Below, in pieces: positions 12,781-18,960 of a DNA stretch of 21,847 nucleotides. Each line of letters starts with the position of its first letter. The first letter of the stretch is position 1. The notes below the pieces were generated by a model. The model saw only the letters and a program-made list of their open reading frames with translations, had not been told where the DNA came from and did no database searches. The position numbers and the translations under genes were made by a program. The DNA comes from an uncultured Aquimonas sp. Lineage in GTDB: Bacteria > Pseudomonadota > Gammaproteobacteria > Xanthomonadales > Xanthomonadaceae. The stretch covers positions 1 to 21,847 of the forward strand of contig CAMLOR010000034.1 of assembly GCA_946481615.1 (NCBI GenBank), read 5' to 3'.

Positions 12781-14463
12781 ATGCCCGGACATCTGCAGAC
12801 ATCGCTCGAACGGCACCTGCCGCCCTGGTTCCGCGGGGCGCTGTCGAACGGCTACGCCCGTTTCGCGGGGCTGCCGGCGCTGGAGGATTTCGTGGCCCGC
12901 AGCGCGCATCTGCGCGGACTGGCCTTCGTCGAGGCCGCGCTCGATTTCCTCGGCGCGCGCTATCTCGTGGACCACGTCGAACGCGAACACATCCCCGAAC
13001 AGGGCCGCGTGGTGATCGTGGCCAACCATCCGATGGGCGGCATCGACGCGCTGCTGCTGCTGGCCTGCGTCGGACAGATCCGGCGCGACGTGAAGATCGT
13101 CGCCAATGCCTGGCTGCAAATGCTGCCGGGCCTGGCCGACCTGCTCGTGCCGGTCCCCACGCTGGACGGTCGCGCCGCCTCGGCGGAGCAACTGCGCGCC
13201 GCCCTCTCGGTGCTGGAAAACGACGGCGCGCTGATCCTGTTCCCCGCCGCTGAAGTCTCGCGCCTGGGCCTGCGCGGCATCCGCGACCGCGCCTGGCGCA
13301 AGGGCTTCGTCGGCCTCGCCGAACGCGCGAAGGCGCCGGTCGTGCCCGTGCGCGTGCAGGGCCGCAACTCGGCGCTGTTCTACGGCGCTTCGGCGCTGTT
13401 TTCTCCGCTCGGCACGGCGTTGCTGCCGCGCGAGCTGCGCAGCCGTCGCGGCGCGCGCGTCGTGCTGCGCGTGGGCGCGCCGCGCGAAGTCTCGGAATTC
13501 GCGCAGGCCGACCGCGTCCGCACCAGCCGCGTCGTCGAGCAGGCCACGCGCGCGCTCGGCAGCGCCAGGGATGCGTGGCGCCCGAAGCTCGCGCCGATCG
13601 TGCATCGTCCGCGCCTGCGCGAGGTGGCGCGCGATCTCGATGCGCTGCCGCTGCTGGGCGAAACGCCGGACGGCAAGCGCATCCACGCCGGGCGGCTGGC
13701 CTCCGATTCGCCACTGCTGCGCGAGATCGGACGGCTGCGCGAATCGACCTTCCGCGCCGTGGGCGAGGGTACGGGTCAGCGCCTCGACCTCGATCGCTTC
13801 GACACCTGGTACGACCACATCGTGCTGTGGGACGCCGCGGCCGGCGAGATCGCCGGCGCCTACCGCGCGGTCCGCTGCGCGCAGGCGCTGGCCGAACGCG
13901 GGCCCGACGCGCTCTACACCCGCACGCTGTTCGATTTCGACCGCCGCCTCGACGACACCGTCGCGCAGGGCGCGGAACTCGGCCGCAGCTTCGTGGCACG
14001 GGCCTACTGGGGCACGCGCAGCCTCGATTACCTGTGGTGCGGCATCGGCGCCTGGCTGCGCCGGCAACCCGACGTGCGCTACCTGTTCGGCCCCGTGTCG
14101 ATCAGCGCGGCACTGCCGCTCGATGCCCGCGAACTCATCGTCGGCTACTACCGCCGCTTCTACGGCGAAAGCACCGCGCTCGCCACGGCCACGCGCCCGT
14201 TCCGCTTCAGCGGCGCCGAACCCGACTTCGGCGAACTCGACGCCGACGCCGCCATGCGCGTGCTGCGCACCCGCCTGCAGGCCCTGGGCGCGCGTGTGCC
14301 GACGCTCTACAAGCAATACGCCGAACTGTGCGAACCCGGCGGCGTCGACTTCCTCGCCTTCGGCGTCGACCCCGACTTCGCCGACAGCGTCGACGGCCTG
14401 GTGCGCGTGGACCTCACGCGACTGAAGCCCACGCGCATCCAGCGCTACCTCGCGCCGGGCTGA
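12781..14463 (+). CDS. two-domain acyltransferase, OlsF-like (ornithine-lipid synthesis type)
   Basis: A 560-residue protein. The N-terminal half (about 1-280) is a lysophospholipid-acyltransferase domain with VVIVANHPMGGID as the catalytic motif (His83, Asp89, spaced five rather than four residues) and FPAAEVSR (Glu158) as the acceptor block. The C-terminal half (about 300-550) is a GNAT-fold, hemolysin/OlsB-like domain: RESTFRAVGEGTGQRLDLDRFDTWYDH in two parts, AGAYRAVRC, then ELGRSFVARAYWG and VSISAALPLDAREL. This N-to-C order fits bifunctional OlsF enzymes that make ornithine lipids, known from other bacteria. The start at 12781 follows a TGCAAT hexamer at 12751. Alternative: a hemolysin-family acyltransferase with another acceptor. 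Confidence 0.83.
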   Translation: MPGHLQTSLERHLPPWFRGALSNGYARFAGLPALEDFVARSAHLRGLAFVEAALDFLGARYLVDHVEREHIPEQGRVVIVANHPMGGIDALLLLACVGQIRRDVKIVANAWLQMLPGLADLLVPVPTLDGRAASAEQLRAALSVLENDGALILFPAAEVSRLGLRGIRDRAWRKGFVGLAERAKAPVVPVRVQGRNSALFYGASALFSPLGTALLPRELRSRRGARVVLRVGAPREVSEFAQADRVRTSRVVEQATRALGSARDAWRPKLAPIVHRPRLREVARDLDALPLLGETPDGKRIHAGRLASDSPLLREIGRLRESTFRAVGEGTGQRLDLDRFDTWYDHIVLWDAAAGEIAGAYRAVRCAQALAERGPDALYTRTLFDFDRRLDDTVAQGAELGRSFVARAYWGTRSLDYLWCGIGAWLRRQPDVRYLFGPVSISAALPLDARELIVGYYRRFYGESTALATATRPFRFSGAEPDFGELDADAAMRVLRTRLQALGARVPTLYKQYAELCEPGGVDFLAFGVDPDFADSVDGLVRVDLTRLKPTRIQRYLAPG

Positions 14464-14464
14464 A

Positions 14465-14911
14465 TCAGCTTTCTTCATCCGCTGCGCGCGGCACGTTGTA
14501 GATCCTCAGATGCACGAAACACTTCTGGAGCGGGTCGCCGGAAAGGCATGGGCCACGAACCACGTCGACCTGCAGATTGCGCTCGGCGGCTTGCAGCAAC
14601 TCGTCGTGGATCATGGCCTGCTCGGTCATCGAGAACGTGGCGGTTTTGGAACACGCGCCCAGATTCACTCCCGCACGCGGCCCGGAACCGCAGGCGTAGT
14701 TCGTTTCCAGCCATTCGCCAGTGCATTCCGGTCCGGTGGTGAGATTGAACGCGAGCGCGGTCTCGTCGCCGCGGCGGCCGGCAGTGATGGATACGCGCGA
14801 GATGGCACACAGGTAGCCTTCCTGGAACTCGGTCTGGCTGGCTGCCGAGGGCCCGGCGACCGCGGTTCCGGTTGCGAATGCTGCCACGACGAACACTATT
14901 GTCTTCTTCAC
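14465..14911 (-). CDS. small secreted six-cysteine protein, function unknown
   Basis: A 148-residue protein with a clear signal peptide (KK at 2-3, hydrophobic IVFVVAAFATG, cleavage near AVAG-PS). The start is a GTG with GGGAG 6-7 nt upstream, which decides it. The mature part has six cysteines (35, 63, 74, 87, 122, 131), enough for three disulfides, and includes SRVSITAGRRGDE and TGEWLETNYACGSG. I do not recognise the family. It converges on the two-domain acyltransferase with a single base between the stops, so neither gene has room for a private intrinsic terminator. Probably periplasmic or secreted. Confidence 0.75.
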   Translation of the reverse strand: MKKTIVFVVAAFATGTAVAGPSAASQTEFQEGYLCAISRVSITAGRRGDETALAFNLTTGPECTGEWLETNYACGSGPRAGVNLGACSKTATFSMTEQAMIHDELLQAAERNLQVDVVRGPCLSGDPLQKCFVHLRIYNVPRAADEES

Positions 14912-15053
14912 GAATGTCTCCCTGAGGTTGCCCCACGTCCGCCCGGCGCTCGTAGATGCACGCGGTGCGAATTGGTTCCGCTCGCCGGAGCCGGAACTTC
15001 ACGGGAACTCCGGTGTCGCCGGGCACGCGTCGCACCCCAATCGCGCGAAATGC

Positions 15054-15059
15054 GAGAAT
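15054..15059 (+). promoter_or_regulatory. -10-like GAGAAT, leaderless geometry
   Basis: GAGAAT preceded by TGC (an extended -10 type) ends 6 nt before the rluF ATG at 15066; no Shine-Dalgarno intervenes. It is the weakest hexamer of the five with this spacing, since position 1 is G. The rest of the 154-nt gap (14912-15065) shows no other clear element apart from the GGGAG of the divergent gene. Confidence 0.4.
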
Positions 15060-15065
15060 CGCTCC

Positions 15066-15815
15066 ATGAGCGACCACGACGAGCCGGGCGAACGCGGCAC
15101 CCGCATCAATAAATGGATCGGCGAAACCGGGTTCTGCTCGCGCCGCGAGGCCGACGCGCTGATCTCGGCGCGCCGCGTGGCGGTGAACGGGCAGACGGCG
15201 GGGCCGGGGACGCGCGTGTTGCCGGGCGACGAGGTGCGCGTCGACGGCAACGTGGTCGCCCCGCGAGCGGCGGGGAAGGGCAAGCGCGCCCACGTCTACA
15301 TCGCCTACTACAAGCCGGTGGGCGTCACCTCCACCACCGAGCAGGAGGTGAAGGGCAACATCGTCGACGCCATCGGGCACGAGCGGCGCATCTTCCCGAT
15401 CGGCCGCCTCGACAAGGATTCCGAGGGCCTGATCCTGCTCACCAGCAACGGCGACATCGTCAACGAGATCCTGCGCGCCGAAAACGCCAAGGAGAAGGAG
15501 TACCTCGTGGCAGTGAACCATGCGGTCACCGACGAATTGCTGCGCGGCATGGCCAAGGGCGGCATCCCGATCCACGGCGTGCCGACCAAGCCTGCGAAGA
15601 CCTCCAAGCTCGGCAAGTTCGGCTTCCGCATCGTGCTCACGCAGGGCCTCAACCGGCAGATCCGCCTGATGGCTGCGCATTTCGGTTTCCGCGTGAAGAC
15701 GCTGCTGCGCGTGCGCGTGGTCAACATCAAGCTCGCGCATCTGAAGCCCGGCCAGTGGCGCAATCTCACGGATGCCGAATTGCGCGGGCTGCTGCCGCAT
15801 CGCACCGAATGGTGA
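15066..15815 (+). CDS. rluF: 23S rRNA pseudouridine synthase, RluF-type
   Basis: A 249-residue protein. An S4 RNA-binding domain spans about 12-60 (RINKWIGETGFCSRREADALI). The RsuA/RluB/E/F catalytic domain follows, with GRLDKDSEGLILLTSNGD and catalytic Asp116, then KEKEYLVAVN and QGLNRQIRLMAAHFGF. The NEILRAENAKEKEYLV segment is closer to RluF than to RluB or RluE. It lacks the basic C-terminal tail of E. coli RluF, which modifies U2604 of 23S rRNA. The start at 15066 was chosen because upstream codons precede the S4 domain without similarity. Its last 7 nt overlap the start of the ATPase gene. Confidence 0.9.
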   Translation: MSDHDEPGERGTRINKWIGETGFCSRREADALISARRVAVNGQTAGPGTRVLPGDEVRVDGNVVAPRAAGKGKRAHVYIAYYKPVGVTSTTEQEVKGNIVDAIGHERRIFPIGRLDKDSEGLILLTSNGDIVNEILRAENAKEKEYLVAVNHAVTDELLRGMAKGGIPIHGVPTKPAKTSKLGKFGFRIVLTQGLNRQIRLMAAHFGFRVKTLLRVRVVNIKLAHLKPGQWRNLTDAELRGLLPHRTEW

Positions 15816-16969
15816 AGACGCTCGCCGTCGCGAACTACCGCTCGCTGCACGAACTGGTGCTGCCGCTGGCACGGCTCAACGTGGTGACGGGCGCCAACGG
15901 CAGCGGCAAGTCCAACGTCTACCGTGCGCTGCGCCTGCTCGCGGCTTCGGCGCAGGGCGGCGTCACCGCCGCGCTCGCGGCCGAAGGCGGCATCGGCTCG
16001 GCGCTGTGGGCCGGACCGCGTGAGATCTCGCCGCGCATGCGGCGCGGCGAGGTGGAGATCCAGGGCACGCAGCGCACCGGGCCGGTGGCGCTGCGGCTCG
16101 GTTTCGCCGGCGAAGACTACGGCTACGTCATCGATCTGGGCCTGCCCATCCCGGGCGAATCGATGTTCAACTTCGATCCGGAGATCAAGCGCGAGTGCAT
16201 CTTCGCGGGCGATTTCCTGCGCAGTTCGAACGTGCTGGTGGATCGCCGCGGCAGCGTGGCCACCGTGCGCGACGGACGCGAGCGGCGCGTGCTCGAGGCG
16301 CATCTGGATCCCTTCCGCAGCCTTTTCGAGCAGATCGCCGACCCCGAGCGCGCGCCGGAAGTGCTGCGCCTGCGCGAGGAAATCCGCGCCTGGCGTTTCT
16401 ACGATCATTTCCGCTGCGATGCCGAGGCGCCCGCGCGCCAGTCGCGTCTGGGCACGCGCACGCCGGTGCTCGCGCCCGATGGCCGGGATCTGGCCGCCGC
16501 CTGGCAGACGATCCGCGAGATCGGCGATCGCCAGGCCCTCGACGACGCCGTCGACGACGCCTTCCCCGGCGCGCAGGTGGAGGTCGAAGTGAACGACGGG
16601 CGCTTCGATTTGCGTTTCATGCACGAGGGCCTGCTGCGGCCGCTGGCCACGGCCGAGCTTTCCGACGGCACCTTGCGCTATCTGCTGTGGGTGGCGGCGC
16701 TGATGTCGCCGCGGCCGCCGCCGCTGATGGTGTTGAACGAGCCGGAGACCAGCCTGCATCCGGACCTGCTGCCGGCGCTCGGCCGCCTGATCGCGGCTTG
16801 CGCGCGGCGCACGCAGGTCTGGGTGGTCTCGCACGCGCCGCGGCTGATCGCGGCGCTGGAAGAGGCGCCCGAGTGCAACAGCGTGCCGCTCGACAAACGC
16901 CTCGGCGAGACCGTGGTGGCCGGCCGGCACGACCTGGACGAACCGCGCTGGGAATGGCCCGCGCGTTGA
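15809..16969 (+). CDS. stand-alone SMC/RecF-like AAA (ABC-type) ATPase
   Basis: A 386-residue protein of the AAA_21 type. It begins MVKTLAVANYRSLHELVLPL, the usual strand-helix leading into the P-loop GANGSGKS at 28-35. The C-terminal lobe has a signature-like AELSDGTLRYLLW, Walker B with D-loop as PLMVLNEPETSLHPDLLP, and the H-loop SHAPRLI. The middle (about 100-260) is a short helical insertion rather than a long coiled coil. No TOPRIM or nuclease domain is attached, unlike OLD proteins. Translation is probably coupled to rluF (ATGGTGA overlap). Function unknown; possibilities are DNA or RNA transactions or a defence-type sensor, but nothing here proves either. Confidence 0.88.
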   Translation: MVKTLAVANYRSLHELVLPLARLNVVTGANGSGKSNVYRALRLLAASAQGGVTAALAAEGGIGSALWAGPREISPRMRRGEVEIQGTQRTGPVALRLGFAGEDYGYVIDLGLPIPGESMFNFDPEIKRECIFAGDFLRSSNVLVDRRGSVATVRDGRERRVLEAHLDPFRSLFEQIADPERAPEVLRLREEIRAWRFYDHFRCDAEAPARQSRLGTRTPVLAPDGRDLAAAWQTIREIGDRQALDDAVDDAFPGAQVEVEVNDGRFDLRFMHEGLLRPLATAELSDGTLRYLLWVAALMSPRPPPLMVLNEPETSLHPDLLPALGRLIAACARRTQVWVVSHAPRLIAALEEAPECNSVPLDKRLGETVVAGRHDLDEPRWEWPAR

Positions 16970-16988
16970 CCCGACAAAGAAAAAACGG

Positions 16989-18194
16989 ATGAACACGACC
17001 CTTTTCGAACCGATCAAATCCGCTCTCGAACGCCACGCGCGGCGCGCCCGCCCCAGTGGCCTGCACTGCGCGCTCGCCGACCGCGTCGATTTCCTCAACC
17101 CGGCGCATTGGGACGCGCTCGTGCGCGAGGCCTCGTTCTTCATGGCGCGCGACTACCGCCGCCTGCTCGAAGCGCATTCGCCCGAAGGCATGCAACAGCG
17201 CTACGCGATCGTCTATCGCAACGGCGTGCCGATCGTCGCGCTGGCGGCGCAGGTAGTGGAGGTGCAGGGCGACCAGCTCGCCAACCTGCCGGAATCGAAG
17301 GTGCGCAAGAAGGCGCTGCAGCAGCTGCGCACGCGCCTGCTGATCTGCGGCAGCCTGGTGTCGAGCGGGTTCCATGGCCTGGCCTTCGCGCCGGACGTCG
17401 AACCGCAGGTGCTCTGGCATGGCGTGGCCGAGGCGCTGTATCGCCTGCGCCGCGCCGATCGCCTGCATGGGCAGGTCGATTACGTGATGATCAAGGATCT
17501 CGACCAGGCCCGGCACGAGCAGGCCGCGCCGCTGCGCGATTTCAGCTACCGCCCGCTCGCCACCGAGCCGGAAATGGCGATGCCGCTGCGCGCGCACTGG
17601 AAGGGCTTCGCGTGTTATCTCGCCGATCTGAATTCGAACTACCGCAGCAAGGCGAAGAAGATCGTCAAGCAGGTGGAAGAGGCCGGCTACCGCGTCGAAC
17701 GCAATGCCGATGCCGCCGCGCACGACGCCCGCCTGCACGCGCTCTACAGCGAAGTCGAGCGCCGCGCGGCGACGCGCCTTTCGGCGCTGCCTGCGGGCTA
17801 TTTCGCCGCGCTGGCGCGGCTCGCCGGCCCGGCACGCATGCGCTGCACGCTGATCCGCAACGACGAGCACATCGCGGGCTTCATCACCACCATCAAGGAC
17901 GGCACGCGCGCGCTGGGCTATTACGTCGGGCTCGATTACGCGGTGAACGCCCGCGTCCCGCTCTATCTGCGCCTGCTGCAGTGCCTGATCGAGGACGGCA
18001 TCGAACTCGGTTGCACCGAACTGAGTTTCGGCCGCACCGCGTCCGAACCCAAGGCCAGTCTGGGCGCCAGCCCGCTGGCCAGCCACGTCTGGCTGCGCCA
18101 TCGTCTGCCGGCGGTGAACGCGGTGGTGCGTGAAATCTTCGGTCGCGTGCAGCCCGACGAAGTCGCCGCGCGCCGGCCCTTCAAGGAAAGCTGA
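16989..18194 (+). CDS. GNAT-fold (FemAB / BioF2-like) acyltransferase family protein
   Basis: A 401-residue soluble protein. The C-terminal half has the Acetyltransf_6 look seen in FemAB/CelD-type proteins: YRSKAKKIVKQVEEAGYRVE, a helical stretch LHALYSEVERRA, then LIRNDEHIAGFITTIKDGTRALGYYVGLDY and LYLRLLQCLIEDGIELGCTELSFGRT. The N-terminal half probably forms a second, degenerate GNAT lobe (FFMARDYRRLLEAH, YAIVYRNGVPIVALAAQVV). It starts 19 nt after the ATPase with only a weak A-rich leader. Substrate unknown; an aminoacyl or acyl transfer to an amine is the general family activity. It is the last gene before the strong metY promoter. Confidence 0.75.
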   Translation: MNTTLFEPIKSALERHARRARPSGLHCALADRVDFLNPAHWDALVREASFFMARDYRRLLEAHSPEGMQQRYAIVYRNGVPIVALAAQVVEVQGDQLANLPESKVRKKALQQLRTRLLICGSLVSSGFHGLAFAPDVEPQVLWHGVAEALYRLRRADRLHGQVDYVMIKDLDQARHEQAAPLRDFSYRPLATEPEMAMPLRAHWKGFACYLADLNSNYRSKAKKIVKQVEEAGYRVERNADAAAHDARLHALYSEVERRAATRLSALPAGYFAALARLAGPARMRCTLIRNDEHIAGFITTIKDGTRALGYYVGLDYAVNARVPLYLRLLQCLIEDGIELGCTELSFGRTASEPKASLGASPLASHVWLRHRLPAVNAVVREIFGRVQPDEVAARRPFKES

Positions 18195-18206
18195 GCACGC
18201 TGCCCC

Positions 18207-18235
18207 TTGCGATAATCCGTTGCCGCCCCTACAAT
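18207..18235 (+). promoter_or_regulatory. sigma70-type promoter of the initiator tRNA (metY)
   Basis: TTGCGA (18207-18212) and TACAAT (18230-18235) are separated by 17 nt, the optimal spacing. The predicted start near 18242 is about 8 nt before the tRNA. It is the only site in the window with both hexamers convincing, as expected for a strongly expressed tRNA leading the rimP-nusA-infB operon. Confidence 0.8.
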
Positions 18236-18249
18236 TGCGTTCTCACTGC

Positions 18250-18326
18250 TGCGGGGTGGAGCAGTCTGGCAGCTCGTCGGGCTCATAACCCGAAGGTCGC
18301 AGGTTCAAATCCTGCCCCCGCTACCA
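18250..18326 (+). tRNA. metY: initiator tRNA-fMet (CAT anticodon)
   Basis: 77 nt ending in an encoded CCA. The anticodon loop is CTCATAA in a stem with three consecutive G-C pairs (GGG/CCC), the bacterial initiator hallmark. The D-stem is GAGC/GCTC and the T-stem GCAGG/CCTGC around TTCAAAT. Acceptor pairs 2-71 to 7-66 all form, while position 1 and position 72 are both T, a mismatch as required to escape elongation use. The location just upstream of rimP matches E. coli metY. Confidence 0.96.
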
Positions 18327-18338
18327 GTTTCGGAAACG

Positions 18339-18367
18339 AAAGAGCCTCCACGGAGGCTCTTTTGTTT
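18339..18367 (+). terminator. intrinsic terminator downstream of metY
   Basis: A 10-bp stem, AAAGAGCCTC (18339-18348) with GAGGCTCTTT (18353-18362), closes a CACG loop, with T-rich sequence (TTTTGTTT) at and after the 3' arm. It starts 12 nt after the tRNA CCA. A mini-hairpin GTTTCGGAAAC (18327-18337) precedes it. Readthrough must occur if rimP-nusA-infB use the metY promoter. Confidence 0.82.
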
Positions 18368-18381
18368 GGTGGCTAGCCACC
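18368..18381. repeat. perfect 14-bp palindrome between the two terminators
   Basis: GGTGGCTAGCCACC lies directly between the hairpin at 18339-18367 and the one at 18401-18427. It could be a protein dyad site or part of an alternative RNA fold. CCGGAAA recurs three times nearby (from 18380, 18397 and 18430). Confidence 0.45.
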
Positions 18382-18400
18382 GGAAACAGGAAGTAACCGG

Positions 18401-18427
18401 AAAGGGGCCTTGTGCCCCTTTTCTTTT
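18401..18427 (+). terminator. second hairpin with T-tract ahead of rimP
   Basis: AAAGGGGC (18401-18408) pairs with GCCCCTTT (18414-18421) over a CTTGT loop, followed by TCTTTT. It ends 22 nt before the rimP ATG, so it functions as a terminator, attenuator or processing hairpin in the operon leader. Confidence 0.72.
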
Positions 18428-18449
18428 GGCCGGAAAAACATACATAGCG

Positions 18450-18956
18450 ATGTCGCAGAAGCAACACGAAATCGAAACCCTGCTGAGCCCGGCGGTGAAC
18501 GCCCTGGGGCTCGAACTGCTGGGCGTCGAATACAGCGCGGGCAACGCCAACGCGCTGCTGCGCCTCTACATCGATCACGCCGGGCGGCCCGTCACCATCG
18601 AGGACTGCGAGGCGGTGAGCCGCGAAGTCAGCGGCCTGCTCGACGTGCACGATCCGATCGACGCGCACTACACGCTGGAAGTGTCCTCGCCGGGCATCGA
18701 GCGCCCGCTCTTCAAGCCGGAGCATTTCGCGAAGTTCGCCGGCACCCCGGCCAAGGTGACGGTCGATCTGCCGATCGACAACCGCCGGCGCTTCCAGGGC
18801 CCGATCCTGCGCGTGGAAGGCGACGAGATCGTGCTCGACCAGGACGGCCAGGAAGTCCGTATTCCCCACGCCAACATCACCAAGGCGCGCCTCGCGCCGG
18901 TGTTCGAGGCCCCCACGAAACCCGGCAAGAAGCCTGCCGGCAAGAAGAAGAGCTAG
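18450..18956 (+). CDS. rimP: ribosome maturation factor RimP
   Basis: A 168-residue protein needed for 30S subunit maturation. The N-terminal domain carries ALGLELLGVEY and LRLYIDHAGRPVTIEDCEAV; the family signature YTLEVSSPGIERPLFKPEHF begins near residue 75. A C-terminal Sm-like domain follows (EVRIPHANITKARL), then a Lys-rich tail. The start at 18450 was chosen over an in-frame ATG at 18366, which would place 28 residues over the terminator hairpins. No strong Shine-Dalgarno precedes this ATG. The nusA ATG follows 4 nt after its stop. Confidence 0.95.
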   Translation: MSQKQHEIETLLSPAVNALGLELLGVEYSAGNANALLRLYIDHAGRPVTIEDCEAVSREVSGLLDVHDPIDAHYTLEVSSPGIERPLFKPEHFAKFAGTPAKVTVDLPIDNRRRFQGPILRVEGDEIVLDQDGQEVRIPHANITKARLAPVFEAPTKPGKKPAGKKKS

Positions 18957-18960
18957 TCCG

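Noticed and set aside
11969..13999. Upstream extension of the phzF-like frame to a 970-residue protein
   Set aside because: The extension crosses the rhomboid gene, the REP pair and part of the acyltransferase. The PhzF family starts at 11968, where a Shine-Dalgarno is present.
12700..14478. 592-codon minus-strand open frame
   Set aside because: Antisense to the two-domain acyltransferase. Composition is Ala/Arg/Glu/Gln low complexity with no recognisable motif.
18366..18449. Longer RimP start at 18366
   Set aside because: The extra 28 residues would be read through the terminator hairpins and lack RimP similarity.
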